Below, one piece after another: positions 10,932 to 25,071 of a stretch of 64,000 nucleotides of DNA. Below the pieces are notes generated by a model, which was not told where the DNA came from, did no database searches, and saw nothing but the letters and a program-made list of their open reading frames with translations. Source of the DNA: Cephalotus follicularis (Eukaryota; Streptophyta; Magnoliopsida; Oxalidales; Cephalotaceae); the NCBI GenBank assembly GCA_001972305.1, contig BDDD01001368.1:1-64000 (forward strand), given 5' to 3'. Positions within the stretch are counted from its first letter, which is position 1. Each line of letters starts with the position of its first letter. A program made the position numbers and the translations under genes.

Positions 10932-13604
10932 TGTCACGCCCCGGCTTCAAGTAGACACACATAAAAGTGGTAAAGGCAATTAACATTAAGATTCAGCTCA
11001 TGCAAATACCATAAAATTTAAACTTTTCAATAAGATATCAATTACGGAAGCATTAAACTCATAAGCTGAAAAACACGTAACGTGCATCCCATACTGCACG
11101 CTACTCAATACAAGCCTGTCATTGTTAAAATCCCACAAAACAGAGCGGGATCCTTAATACATTATTCAATAACATTAAAAAGTCTAGTGAACCAGAAAAT
11201 ACAGTACACAATACCCAAAGGGGACATAACCAAGAGTAAAACATTATTAAACTTGTACTCCATCCATGCTGATTCCTAAAGCTGATCCATTGCATCAATC
11301 TGTAAAGTAGGGGGTTAGCCTTTGTCCTCACTCGGCTAAGTCATAAAAGTAGTTTGGGATCAATGTTGCATGCGTGTCATGAAATGTATACATAGACGAT
11401 GCAGTACAGTAAAAATAGCAGTTTATATATATATATATGAAAGTATATATATATTAGCAGTACAGTAAGTCCACAAAGGGAGTACAATAGGTAGGTAGTA
11501 TATGTAACGCCGCTAACTCCTTGTCCCACGTTACACTCCCCCTTCGGTCCCTACTCCAGGAAACCAAGCAAGACAACAGTACAGTAGAATGAGTTACCTA
11601 GTCAACTCCTGGCTCCTAGGTCAACCCTGCCACTAGCCGGCGCTAGTAGACTTTGCCATGCAACTAGTGGCTCAAGCACAAACACAGTAAATTCATAGAG
11701 GAACAGTGAATAGTCACAGTAAACAGTGCAGTAAACAATACAGTAATGATCGTTAGATCAACAACGGGAAGTTTATTTAAAACTCTTTTCAAAAGTTAAT
11801 ACATTTGAAATATGTATCTTTAATAGATAGAAAATACTTTAAACAATTCAGTAGTGGAAATCGCTTTCCAGTTTGTTCGAAAATACGTTTTTAACCAATA
11901 TATATTTTCGTACTCAAGACAGTGTATTCCGAGTTTACATATGCATTTCTAAATATCTTTGACATAGAAATCATAAACGATTTATAGACAGTCAATAAAG
12001 AGGTAGTAAACAGTATATATGTCATGCATACAAATGCTCGAATGCATCCTAAGCAAAATCGGGGTCATCGGGTGTCAAAATAGTGAAAATTGTCCAAACA
12101 GGACTCTAAACCGTCGGTGTTATTTTACTTAGGCGTAGACGCTTATGTCCATTAAGCGTCGACGTTCAGCCCCATAGCGTCAGCGCTTTCCAGTGCCTAG
12201 GCGTCGATGTCTCTTCCCATAGGCGTCTACGTTTAAGACGTATTCAGTATATAAAACGCAGTTCACGGTACAAAACATCGACGCTTACCAAAGGCGTCGA
12301 TCGTTTCAAGCATCAGTCATCTTCTTCCTCACGACGTGACCAAACAGTGACATTTTCACAATAATAGCATGCAATACAAAATGTATAAAGCCCAGAAAAC
12401 TGACATGTAACATCATATTACAACACCAGTACAGCATGGCATAATTTCAATGACCGAAAACAGTTCAACAGGCCATGCAATCCATGTATAAACATCACTG
12501 GAAAAACACAAATTTTGAACTCAATATACAGGTATGGCTTCCCCTACCTCTGGCTTCATGTTAGAAGCCTTGTAAGTCCACCACTTTATGTCCTAGAATC
12601 AGTGGTGGTTGAGCGCCCAGGTCCGAGTAGCTCCAACGCTCAAGCTCTCCAAGCTTCCAAATGGCCAGCAATGGTGGAAAGCTCTCTCTCTCTCTCTCTC
12701 TCTCTCTTCTTCTTCTTCTTCTCTCTACGAATTCTGACTGCGTTTCTCACTGGTTTCTTTTCCTTTTTTCTTTCCACAGGTGTTTAAGCAAGATAGAGGT
12801 GAAGGAGAGGGTGTTTTTAAGCTGATGGTTCCCTCCTCTTTCTCCCCCTGCCTTGAATGCACCCTCACACACACACCCCTGTTCTTTTCCCTTTCCCTTT
12901 CTCGTTCTTGTCTTATTCTTTCTCTGCGTTTTGCAGGTCATATGTGTCTAGCAGACTTCCCACTCTTGCATGCAGTAGCTGAGCTCGTTTCTCAGCCCTT
13001 TGTCTCAGCTCTAAAGTCAAACAATGTCACACTCCCTCTAACTATCAACTGCAAGCATATATGTCCCTCCCTTCATTGCACTTGATTCATGCTCACACAT
13101 GTGTCACCCTTACCCTCACAACTTCAGTCATGCAGATTAGGCAGCTATATGCATGCTCAACACGTCCCCAAAGCCTCTGCCAAGATGCCTGATAAGTGGC
13201 ACAAACATGCCACCATGCAACACGTCTATCTGGTGTTTGTGCATATCAGAACCACGACGCAAAGCGTCGAAGTTTACATGCAGGCATCGACGCTTATAGC
13301 ATTTTGCCTAAAGGGCGTCAACGTAATCACAGGCGTCGATGTGCATGTGTATGGTCCACGTGCGCATTTTTGTTGTGTAGGCATCGATGCTTTCCAAATG
13401 GGCGTCGATGCTTTAAACCAAAAACTGCGCCGTTTTGCTTAATCTTACACTTTTCACATTTCTTTAACATTTCTATTCCCAAATCAATATCATTAGAGTT
13501 TGGAAAACATCATCAAAGTCAGGAAATCCATCATTTTATTAATTCCACAATAAAAGTACATTTACATCGTGAAATTACAACATATGTAAATACCGGGCAT
13601 TACA
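10932..13604 (-). repeat. G1 5' LTR
   Basis: The 2,673-base LTR runs from TGTCACGCCCC to CCGGGCATTACA and pairs with 487-6247. It has an AT run near 11430, a CT run at 12682-12707 followed by a TTC run, and GCGTCGACG-type clusters at about 12110-12305 and 13255-13415. The second cluster lies in U3, 190-350 bases from the sense start. Candidate leader-intron signals are a donor GAG|GTAGGGGA at 12547 and an acceptor block ending CAG at 11300, both on the minus strand. No gene. Confidence 0.92.
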
Positions 13605-15599
13605 CATCCATTTCCTCCATATTTCTCCATGAATATGCTACCTCAAACATGTTGGAAGGATGGAGGCTTATGTGTTTAAATCCTATACTAAAATCACTCA
13701 AGATAAAGGTTGGATGCAAAGCACAAACAACCTCCACCTTTAGTGATCATGGAGGGTGAAAGGAAATTGGTTTGTTCTCCTCTCTTCAAGAGCACCAAGC
13801 TCTTGGTTTTTCTCTCAAAGAAGAGAGCTCCCACGACAAGATAAGGAAGAGAGAAAGAGGGAGCTTCTATGGGTTCCATTGAGAGAGAAATATGTGGTGT
13901 GTATTATTGTAAGATGTTTTTGTAAGACTTGACTTTATATATTTTTCATTACTTGGCCACCAAGTAAAGTCTTTACATAGCCATTAAGGAAATTTTACTT
14001 AGCCACCAAGATAATAAATCAAAACATTTTCTCTCTCATTTAAACACCACTAGGCATAGAAATGCCTCAAAAATTCGGCCAAAAGGAACATTACACATGC
14101 ACCCTTGAAAAGTCCACAAAAGTGGGCTTAGCATATTTACAATAATGCCATAAATGAAATCACTTTAGGCCAAGCATAAACTAAGCCATATAGAGGTATA
14201 AATTTGGCCTAAATGGAATGGTAAATCCCTAGCCCAATATTGTATAAGTCCATATGCTCTCTCCCCAAACAAATACCCAAATGCATTCGTTAATGGAAAC
14301 AAACAACCCTTTGCTCGAAACATTTCATTATGGTGATGCTTGAACTCATTTCAGTGAAATGATATGTTCAACAAATAAAATATTCACTAGAAAAGTAACA
14401 TCTTCCTTAGATGTTATCCTTTCACTAAATGATATGTCACCCGACATATCAACCTATTCCAAAATCAGGCGGGACCCAAAAGGCAGGTTGGTTCCCGTTA
14501 CAAATGATATATTTCCCAGAAATCCCAGAATTCTGGTACAACTTTCCCGATAGTCCAAGACTATCCTATAGCCCCTGTGTGATCTCCAATCACCCTCGGA
14601 TCTGTGCACACCACGTCTATCATTAGTTAGCCAGTTAAACCTGTACTTTATCACTGTCATCAGCATATGTGTCGTGTATCCCTCATCATCTCGGCTCCGG
14701 CCGCGACTAGGGTTTTGATTAATGCCACCCCTAGGTAAAACGCGATATCTAAAATTCCATGAACATATTGAGACTATGAGAGATATCCCAGGAAATCACT
14801 TCTTCCCAATCTCCCAGTGTCCGACCAGAACTTCAAGTCATCAATGGTCACAGATGTTATAGAGCCTATAACCTTCAACACATATGTGATGATCCCATCT
14901 TGTGCACTCGCCCATACATCTTAATGCAGCTCCAGCAAGGCCCAAAGACAACCCTTTTGCCAGCACGTGGCTAGTGCTGGGGAAGGCGAAAATCAAAGCC
15001 AAGCAATTACAGCACAACGCATGCTAGCCGCTCAGGTCTAAGGACATAACATAAATCAGGTATGATCTACTAGTCACCTTTGACTAAACAATACCTCGAA
15101 AATAGGAACTCTATTGACAGAGGAGTTGACTCTCCAAATAGATAACCTATGGTGGGTCAGTTCTGTGTCATGCTCTCAGCATGAACCCGCATTAGCTTTA
15201 GGGTAACCCAAATTGAAATGAGATGATCCATCCTCCCCAACATCAGGAGCAAGCATAATACGACAAGTCTTTACGGTTTATCAATTACCCTAAGAGAGTG
15301 AACCTATGACTTAGAACATTTTGTCACAAGGGAGTAAGGATCTCATTCTCATAACCTCCCAGGTATGAGATCCAACCCTTTATGGACAAGGCACTATATA
15401 TGTATTCAGTTAACATGGTGATTAACTGATCCGATTCAACGGTTTGGGATTAATACATATAGCTAAAATGACAATCTTCCATGAATATGCACAATAGAAC
15501 ATGAATGGAACTAAGAATGTATTGACAAAGAGTGTATCATATGTTAAGAACATATGTCTGCAATCATGTCTTGGCTTGCAAGGACACCCCTATCTAACA
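13605..15599 (-). repeat. C1 left LTR, second part
   Basis: It continues the LTR after the G1 insertion and matches 21329-21591 and then 51642-53119. Its terminus in the sense direction is TGTTAGATAGGGG, directly preceded by the purine tract AAGTGGGAGAT (15610-15600), the usual copia arrangement. The nominal LTR length is about 2.48 kb, long for copia. Nothing in it looks coding. Confidence 0.88.
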
Positions 15600-18500
15600 A
15601 TCTCCCACTTGGCCCTCAAGCCATAGAGACCTACAGCCTAAGCATATTGCACTCTCTTGCCTCTTGAGTGCTTCCTATGTCTTTGGTCAGTGGGCCTGCT
15701 AAATTCGCTTCTGCTGTGCGACTCTCTCTATGTGACATCTCTTTGTGATGTCTCATATATTTCCTCAATAACATCTCTTTCGAGATGTTACATTCACTAT
15801 GATCTCCATGATAATATGATACAGTCATTGTTCGGTACAGTAATGAGACGTGAGATCCATGGCTTGTGCAAAGGCCTCTATCAATGTCATAGTCACCACA
15901 ACTAGACAAAGGATGGATGGAATCTCTATAAAGTTCAAGTGTGAACTTCTGCATCCAAACCAGCTACCATCATTGGTATCGTAGATTGCAACATACTTTC
16001 ATTCTATGGTGGAGTCTGCAGTCGCCTACTACCTCAAACTCCAACTCATACAGCACTTCCATTCAAGATCAACACATATCTTGAAATAGATTTGTGATTA
16101 TCCAGATCACAGATGAAACTAGATTCAACCTAACTCTCATGTTTCGATTCACTATCTTCTCTATATGTCTAGAAGATATTCTAAGTCTATCTCAGATGTC
16201 ATATTATCTTGACTATGTCCCAGTGCATCTCACCAAGATAGGACTGAAATTGACTAGCCAGACCCTTAGGCATATGCGACATCAGGCTTAGTACTATGTA
16301 CAGCAGACATTATGGAGCCTCCAGCTAAGGTAGTCTATACATGTCTATTCTCTCCTCATCTATCTCTCACTGAGACTCTCTTGGAGAGATATGAATTCCT
16401 TGGCTAATAGGTAGTAAGCTAATATATGGAATTCTCATGATATACCATGTCAGCTACCTGCTGATGTACTAGCTTTTGGAAACTTCAAAGAACGTACTTG
16501 ATCAACTCTTAAGATCTTCATTCCCTCAAAACGTATGAAGTCCTTCCCAAATCCTATGTGGAGAAGTTCTTGCTTAACTGTATTTCAACATACCTACATC
16601 ATCCTCTGTGTAGTATGTCATCTACATACAGTATAAAGAAAGTGATTTCTGGGTTATCCTATTTTCGGTAGACATTAGGCTTATCCATATATTTGATAAA
16701 ATAAAAATGGATGTTTCGGCTATGGGATGCTTACTTAAGGTCGTAGACCTTTGGAGCTCGCACCTCTTGTGCTAACTCTCTTTGGATGTAAACCCCTAAG
16801 GTTTGGGACATATAGATGTCCTTTTCAAGATAGCCACACTTGCAGACTGTCTTGACATCCATTTACCATAGCTCATTAACACAATAAGCAGCAATTAGAA
16901 AACAGTATCCAAATGGACTTAAGCATTTAAGACTGGCGAGAAAGTTCCCGGTATATACAGACCTCTTGTCTTAATGTATACCCTTTCGCGACCAATTGCG
17001 CTTTAAAGGTTTTAACCTTTTACATTAACTCCAATCTTCCTCTTGAAAATCTACTTAGCATCTGATAGGGTTTTAAGCCTTCAGGTGCGTATACCAAGTT
17101 CCTCACTTGGTAGGCGTACATGGAGTCCTTTTCGGATTTCATGATCTCTTACCATGTCTTGGAATCAATGCACTTCACTGCTTCCTTATAGCAGACATGT
17201 TCGTCATCTCGCTGACTTTAAGTTCGTTAGTGCCTTTCATTGCGAAAACCTTATTTCTCAGGTATGTCAAAATCCTACCTGATCTCCTTTATTGAGGATT
17301 TACTAATTGAGACTCTATCTCAAATTGGAGTCGTTTCCCAATTATGTCTTTAGAGGGTTTAACCTCTAATTCCTTATCGTCCTGTAGGTTTCTACCTGGT
17401 GGAAACTCTCTTTGTTTCACCTAGCTCCCACAGCTTCCTGCAATCAGGTATTCCTTCTCTAGGAATTTTGTAGTACGTGAAACAAAACCATATGTGCTCG
17501 CTGGGATGGTAGAAATAATATCCTAAGCTCTTCTTAGAATATTCCACAAACCGGCAACGTCTCGATCCTTCCCCCAGCTTAGAAAGTTTCCACCTTCTTA
17601 CATAAGCTGGACAGCCTTAACCCTTAAACGGTTTAGGCTGGGTTTCCTCCATTTAATATCTCACTAGATATGGAGGGGACGGATTTCAAAGGAATCCAGA
17701 TTAGGATAAGCTCTGCCAGCTGCATTGCATAACCTCAGAATAAGATTTGGAAGATGTGTAAAAGACAAAATGGGCCTTACCATTCTCATAGTCTTTCATT
17801 AGTAGTTCCTTGAATTGTTATGGAAATTGTATAAGACATTGAACTCTCTTTATCGGTATCTTGAATAATACATATCCATATACACAATTTACAATTCATA
17901 GATGCCAACTTCACTATTGTAAATTCTCTATTCATCACCATGATGCGAGTCCTTAGCTTTACCAGCTCTCTTAACTGTCTAGCATATCTTAGCTACTGCA
18001 AAGAGCTATCAATGTTAGTCTCACAACCTGAGCCCATCACTCAAGTTGAACTTACATTGTTAGCTAGATTAAGTATATGGAAATGCCCAACATGGGGTAT
18101 TTCTTTCTTTGGACTTAGGAACAAACTATATCTCATCCAATGCCTTGATTTCCCACAATGGAAGTAGGAAAAATCCTTGTAAAACTTTTAGATCCTTTCT
18201 AGAATGGAATTCCCTCTAGGACTAGCTGCCTCTTCCTTGGGTTTTCACCCTTGCAACTTAGATTCACTTGATCTACCTCCCCTTGAGATTATTCAAGTAG
18301 AAAATCGAGGCATCATAGTTGATCTTGATCCCAACTGGTCAAAATATGCCTTTACAGTCATCGACTGGGTGTCATACAACTCCTCGAGTTATGAAAACAT
18401 GACACACAAGGTCTGTGGGTGTATAACCTGCATGTATAATTGTGGCCACATGCCAGAAATTCCTAGGTTATGAGCTTGATAACCATCATCCCATCCTTAG

Positions 18501-20824
18501 CCACACATGCATTGTGATGGTCGAATGCATCATTCACTAGCTTGGAGTGTTTCTCAATCATAACATGAGCAACTCTCATGCTCGTGAGCACCAAATGCAT
18601 AAATGCATAACCATTCAAGTTAATAAGGATTTAATAGCTTAGGAGTCTGGATTGTGTTTAATTGTTTGTGTTGTCTGCCATTTGAGTATTATAGAGTATG
18701 TAAACTAGCAACCTATATGAGGAAAAAGAGAAAGAATATTAGCAGATCATTCCATTAATGTTATTATCATAATCCATTGGACTTTTTGTAATTATGGCTC
18801 CTCCCACTATTCTAATCGTATCCCATACCTCCATATCGAATTCGGGAAGCACCCGCCGCCTAGTGGGGATCAGAATCTATCCCTCCCTATCATGGTCTCA
18901 GCTGTGGCATGACAAACCACAATAGCGAACAGTTAGGCTTAAGGCATCATATTTGCATTAGGGCCTCGTCCTTGAAATGCAAGATCCAATACAAGTTCAG
19001 CCTCACGAACCATACAATCAACAACGGTGGGTTGTGCCAATAGTATGGACCCGGTATAAGTCAGACCCACAACCCTCAAAGAAATAGACCCGTTTCGATA
19101 CCCGCTCGTGTGCGTGCCATAGATACCGAAACATGGCTACTTCCTTCCATTACTCCCTTAGTACTGAAGCTGAACGATAATGGTCATACGGGGGACCTCT
19201 GTTGTGTCCATAGTGGTGCTATCCCTAATATGTCCACACCCTTCAATGAAAATTATGGAAGGCCAACGACAGGACAATCCCATGTCCCACCGCTTATGGA
19301 CTTATTATTTCACATTTGGAAAAATTTGGTCTAATCAAATTTTATATTTTAGCATAGCTGTTTTAGATAATTTTAATTATCTTCCACATCCATTTCAAAC
19401 AGCTTAACATTCTTGGACGTGTTTGGAAAAATTAAAAATAATTCATCCATGTCATGCATCCTAAAAAAAATGGGCTAACTTGGGACTTTAACTATTATAG
19501 TGATCACGTGAGCCAAACGTGACCACTTGGTCTCCTAGATGCTTATTATTTAATAACTACTTTATTACAGCATTCACACCATGCATACATTGCCTTCACT
19601 TGGTCTTGTATTCTTCTTGATCCTCTCTTCAATCTCCATTGCATCTCTACATAGAATTACATCACACGTATTATTAAAGAATAAGAATACAATTATAGAG
19701 GGAGAAGAGAAATCTCTAAGATAATGGATAACATAAAATATTAGTGCGCGCAAGAAGCCTTATTAAAGGCCAAATGAACACCATAGAAATAAAAAAATTA
19801 AATAAAATCCACCTGAGAAACCAAAAAATCTAGGTCAAGTCCCAAGCCTACCAACATGCATAAGAAATTCAAAAAATATAAAACATAATATTTAATGAAT
19901 AAATACGTGAGAATTTAATATTTAATAGCTCGTCGATTTATTTACCGGCCTACTTAAAATTCCCCTCCCACTAGATAAATTAAAATCTAGTCACCCTTTA
20001 CGTAGTTCACTACTACATATATTCATTGATCCTTCCTTCGAATCTATTTGAGTGAACATAATGCAATTAAAATATTAGCCGCAAATAATAGTAATATTCC
20101 CCTTGAATAAATTGCACTATATAATTGAACCTTGTGCATAAGTGAATCGAATCTCAATCCGAACGCCCTGGTACATACCCATCCAATCTATACAGTATTC
20201 CTACCAGTAACTGTGCGAAGATTGCATAGAAACTGTAAAGAAAAGCTCATCGGAAGCTTGCAGGAAACCTTCCGGTAAGTTGCAGTAATCGTGTTGGAAA
20301 TTGTCAATAAGTGTGCAAAAGCAGCCAGTCTCTTAGCAGAAACTGCCAGAAATTGTGCAGAGCCATCCTGCACTCAGACTGTCACTAACTAGTCCAACTT
20401 TCTGCTTAGGGTAACTTCCAGAAAGTCTGTACTAAATAGTACAAAAAATCTAAACAGAAATTCCCGTACGTAACCATTTTTCGAATTAAAATTCTGACAC
20501 TTTTAAATAACCGTTCAATGACTTTTTAAGGTCCGTTCAAGATCCTGAATCATACATACGGATGTTGGAATGCCCCCATGCACCATCAACACACAGTGTA
20601 TTAAACTTTGGATCATCAAACTATCCATTAATTAGTCATTTACACTAGTTCAAACAATTGACAAAATCAACTAGAAATCACAAATTCCAATTGACCTAAA
20701 AATGCCAAGTTCACTCTAGGGTTTGTGGGAACTAATTTCGGCCAATGGTTCAACATATCAAAAAAAGCCACTAGACATCAAATTTAGGTCCAAATGAACC
20801 TAATTAGGAGGCTCCAATACCACC
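15600..20824 (-). pseudogene. C1 interior: decayed copia gag-pol
   Basis: On the minus strand, in element order, I see a degenerate primer site TGGTATTGGAGCC (20822-20810), a long leader with nothing recognisable (about 20800-18850), a gag zinc-knuckle remnant (FHCGKSRHW, near 18170-18135), copia RT stretches (VKTF KAQLVAKGY near 17015-16965, and LYVDDILHR near 16631-16605), and an RNase H end (ANLAGPLTKD, near 15735-15705). Integrase should lie around 17100-18000, but I cannot place its motifs with confidence. The many small open frames in both directions are fragments. Very decayed. Confidence 0.75.
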
Positions 20825-21591
20825 TATTGGAATGGCTCTATGCGGAAGAAATTGATTGGAACAATTTAGGGATGCATTTTAAAAAAATTCATCTAACTAG
20901 TCTCCAGTCAATGAGACATTATAAAATTCTAAACCCATAATTGTCCCAATAGGCCCTAGGATCACTAATTAAGCTTTCAAATGAACCATATTAACATTCC
21001 AAGCATCTAGGTTTCAGCCATGGAGGGATGGGAATTCACTAACCCACCATACACACTCAATTACATGGAATAGGGTAACACACAAAACCCTTATGTCCAC
21101 AACCTCCAAAACCCGAACCCTAAGCATGAAAAACCGTTGAAGTTTTCTAGGGTTTTTATAAGGAAACATTAGTGATTATATAGGGTATACAAAACCTAGC
21201 TCAAACCAGAAATTTCCATGCCCCAAACAATACATAATCTAACCGTAAAAAGAAAGGATTAGAAACCACAGCTAAGGTCTTCCACTCCTTTCTTCAAATG
21301 CTCCCTCAAGACTTTGATCAAAGCATCCATCCCCTCCATATTGCTCCATGAATATACTGCCTCAAACATGTAGGAAGGATGGAGGATTATGTGTTTAAAT
21401 CCTATACTAAAATCACTCAAGATAAAGGTTGGATGCAAAGCACAAACAAACTCCACCTTTAGTGATCATGGACGGTGAAAGGAAATTGGTTTGTTCTCCT
21501 TTCTTCAAGAGCACAAATCTCTTGGTTTTTATCTCAAAGATGAGAGCTCCCAAGGCAAGAGAAGGAAGAGAGAAAGAGATAGCTTATATGG
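20825..21591 (-). repeat. C1 right (5') LTR, first part
   Basis: It begins TATTGGAATGG two bases after the primer-site remnant and matches 20-486 and 13605-13866. G2 interrupts it at 21592 with target duplication TATGG (21587-21591 and 51642-51646). Confidence 0.86.
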
Positions 21592-24500
21592 TGTAACACC
21601 CCATACTATATTTGGAGTATAATATATTCATTATGTATATTAATTATGCAAGGCAAAGTTTTAGGTGTTTAAGGCCCAAAAAATTACAATTATTAAGGAC
21701 CAATTTTCCTTAAGACCTAGCCATGCCCAGAAGGACCACTAAGGTCCCAAAAAAGTCTCAAACATTACACAAATTATGAAGCTTATTAAGACACAAACGA
21801 AATTTCTCATTCTCCTTCCATACCTGACATCTTCTTACACATTTGGAGCGCTCTTTCTTCTACATTCTCCAAGAAATTCTCAAGGAAACAAGGCTTAGGT
21901 GATTCCTCTTCTACTCTTCCACCACATTCTAGTAAGTTTTTTTCTTTTCTTGTAAAAAACAGTTTGTATGTTGCATTTTAGCTCCCAAAATTTCGGATTT
22001 ATGAAGGGTGATTGAGTGATTAAAATTATACTTGCATAATAGAGAATAAATAGATAAGAATTGAAGCATTGATGCATGAATGGATTTCCTCCTTGAATTT
22101 CTATAATTTCGGGGTCATTAAGGACTAATGAAGATCTGATTTTCTCAAGGAATTAAAGTGTGAATATGTTGATAATTAAAATATATTACAAAGGTTTAGA
22201 CTCCCAATTGTTCCTCTAAAAATTCGGGTTCTTTATAAGGGCTGATTTTTGGGTTTAATGATGGATATATGTGTTAGTAGATGAAGGATGTTAGTATGTT
22301 TTAGTTCCCTTTTTATTTCTGTAAATTTTTGGGCTTTACTAGTGGAAGAGAATGGATTGGAAGTTGTTTGTTTTAATGATTGTTGAAGAGGTTAGTTAGT
22401 TGAATTGCAAGAATATGTTATTAGATTGAAAGAGTAAGACATGATATTAATTTCATCAATTCTTGTGAAATAATTTCGACCATGGTAGGATTCTCTGGTT
22501 ATTGATGTTGTTAATGAGTTGGATGATGAAATGGGACATTTAAATGATAGGATATAATGGTGGATGCATTGAGTTGAATTATTGGTTGTTATCGGCAACT
22601 ATAGCCGTCATGCTGCCGAAATGGAGATTTTATTACTTTTTAGACCTAGAGTACTCCAATTGACTTGAAATTTTAATGGTAGGCCATATGATGGGTTTAA
22701 ATATTACCTGTAAAGTTTCGTGCTAAACATACTTGGTTTAGACCAAAAAGTGTGAAGTTACGCTAAAATCATTTTTAAAGGGCGATTTTACAAAGGAGCT
22801 TATAGCTATGCTTATCAGTCTGAATTGATTTTTGTACAAAAGACTCTTAGATATGTTTCAACACATTCATGAAATTTTTGTGTCAAACGGATATGATTTT
22901 AGCCAAACAGTCTCGTTTTTACAGTTTTTACGAGAAAATAGTTCAAACCTTAGTTTTTCAAAGTAGCTCATAGCTTCGGTCATCAGTTTGACTTTATTTT
23001 TCAGTAGTAGACTCTTGGGTAGTAATAAACACAATTACCAAAGTTTCAATTCCATTGGAACTTTAAAAATGGTAAGAGGGTGTTAACTTTTGCTTTTGCG
23101 GAAAACTCGTTTAGCAATGACTTTACAAAGAAGACTAGAGGTTAGATTGTCGATTTAACTCGATTTTTGAATGATAGACTATTGGGATCTTTTGATTATG
23201 ATCTGGAAAGTTTCACTTCGATACGACATGTTAGTGCATTAAGTGGACCATACATACATTTCATGCATTCTACATGTATAAGCGTAGTAAATGTAATTAA
23301 TGAGATATCTATATAATGCTATTGTAGACAGGAATCCTATATCCGATCCGGAGCATCGAGGGGCTAGTCCGCATTAGTAGACTTCAAAAATCAGTGAGTG
23401 AGACATTCCCTTCCTCCATTTTATTGTCTTTGAAACTTTATATGACATGTGCCCTTTTTTTTGGAATCTTGTTATTTGATTGTTCGATCGGGATTTGGAT
23501 CCCATATTTCATTTTGATACTCATTATCCCATTGTTGTGATATGTGATATTTGGATGTGTATATGGTTATTCTGGATCTGGGTGACAATGTCACCTTCCC
23601 TGATGTTTATCATTGTGGTATGTTATATTGTGTTTTATATTCTAATGCCGGTACCCATATAGTGTTGCTTACATGTACACCCATCGTAAAGGGTGGGGTA
23701 CATGCCGCTTAGAAGCATGCCCTTGGTGGTTGTGGGGTACGTGTCGCTTATCATAGGCACTCTGCACCGGTGTATGAAGGATGATGTACACATCCTGTAG
23801 CCTATTGGCATGATATTATTGCTGCAGTTATTATTATATATGATGATATATATATGATTATAACATTATAGTTGTACTGACATCTCCAGATTTTGTGTTA
23901 TGTGGGCACATTTCTTGAGTTCTGACTGTTTTCATTGGATTTACTTGTTTATATCTAGAGTTTGTATCCTGTCTTTTAATTCTGTCATTTACTTTTATTG
24001 TTGAGTTTTTAAGTTTGTGGAGACTTATTGTAATGCAATTTCTTCCTTGTGTTTATTTGACATTATCTTTGGAATGTATTTTGATCCTGATATATTTCCT
24101 TCAGCACAGCCCGATTCTTGAGGGATGTATCAGGGAATGCTTTGTCCCTACTCACTTAGTCATTTGGACTAACCTCGTCCCAGATTTATTTTGCAGTTGA
24201 GGCAGAAGTGGACCATCTAGTTAGATGGTAGCAAGTTTTGGAGGTAGACCACAGGCCCAGGCATCATTCACTGGCAGTCATAGCCAGTTCCATATGCATA
24301 CTTTGGGCCATTTTGGGTTATCTTATTATATTATATGAGATAGTTAGTACTGGCTGTGTTATTGTCCCATTTTTGAGAAATTGTGATTATATAGTGGTGT
24401 GATGTGACAAGCATGAATTTTGATAATCCTGTGATAGAATAGAATTAGAATGAACTGCTGATTCCTCCTTCGGGAGTGTGATAATTATATAAACTGTGAT

Positions 24501-24919
24501 TTTATACAGGTGAAAAATTTGGGAAATGTCCATTTTTAGGGGGAACTCTTGCAGTTTTTTCTGCAGAATTTTCACCCTATTTAATGGACAAATAAATAGA
24601 TAATTGTTGTGGATATTCAATTAAAATGGCAATAATAGGCTAAGGAGGTCAGGAATGAAATAAATTGGTGGGTGCTAGGTTATAAAGGGTTTGTTAATAT
24701 GTTATGTTATAAGGATAATTGGTTGAATAAGTGATTGATAATAATAAGAGTTGTTTAATGGAGAAGTTATTATTAAAGATCTAAAGTTAATCGTGCTCGG
24801 GCGAGAGAAATTTTAAGATTGGTAACCTCTTGGGAAGTTAGGTTGTGTCATGCGTGGTTAGTCTATTATAAGACACGGCTCGTCGGATAGGGTTAAGGTT
24901 AAAGGGACTGGTCATGTCA
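21592..24919 (+). repeat. G2 5' LTR
   Basis: It runs TGTAACACCCC to GGTCATGTCA. Candidate leader-intron signals are a donor CTA|GTAAGTTT at 21932, a second donor-like site (TCA|GTGAGTGA, about 23391), and an acceptor block GGACTAACC...TTTTGCAG ending 24196. A block around 23770-23830 (CGGTGTATGAAGGATG, then CCTGTAGCC) is shared with the G8 and G6 LTRs. Long A+T-rich stretches between hold no gene. Confidence 0.9.
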
Positions 24920-25071
24920 ATTTTGGTATCAGAGCGTAGGTTTGGGATTCTTTGGGTTATGCATTGCATATAGTTTATATGATGAATAGCGATACATTGT
25001 TATTGCATGTGGAGGAAATGGTGCCTCGTGGCCGTGGTCGTGGTAGAGGACGAGGCCGTGGTGGGGATAGA
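24920..25071 (+). pseudogene. G2 leader, primer site and first codons of gag
   Basis: The primer site is at 24924-24935 (TGGTATCAGAGC). The leader runs to the gag start at 25018, which opens MVPRGRGRGRGRGRG, an arginine/glycine-rich N terminus. G3 entered just after (25072, target duplication ATAGA at 25067-25071 and 46520-46524). Confidence 0.88.

Larger units (their letters stand above)
487..13604 (-). mobile_element. G1: Ty3/gypsy chromovirus, Tekay/Del type, both LTRs and target duplication
   Basis: G1 lies on the minus strand between 5-base target duplications CATCC (482-486, 13605-13609). The 5' LTR is 10932-13604. The 3' LTR is 487-6247 and is enlarged by the solo LTR S1. A primer site TGGTATCAGAGC reads at 10927-10916, and a purine tract (GAAGAAGGGGTGGA) adjoins the 3' LTR. 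In element order I see gag with two CCHC knuckles, retropepsin (DSGAS), RT with an FIDD core, RNase H, integrase and a C-terminal chromodomain. The domain order and the KVQW..ATWE chromodomain pattern point to Tekay/Del. It is structurally whole in its parts, but the coding region is broken many times. The LTRs differ at several per cent of sites by eye, so it is not recent. Confidence 0.92.

Noticed and set aside
12700-12945. Splice-acceptor-like CTTTCCACAG|G and TTTTGCAG|G on the plus strand of the G1 LTR, beside a CT run
   Set aside because: G1 transcription reads the minus strand, so these are antisense; the CT run alone explains the pyrimidine-rich look.
13196-13759. 187-codon plus-strand open frame
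   Set aside because: It crosses the G1 LTR end and runs into C1 LTR sequence, against the sense of both; composition reflects LTR sequence, not protein.
24924-24935. tRNA-like sequence TGGTATCAGAGC
   Set aside because: It is only the 12-base primer binding site next to an LTR; no cloverleaf can be drawn around it.
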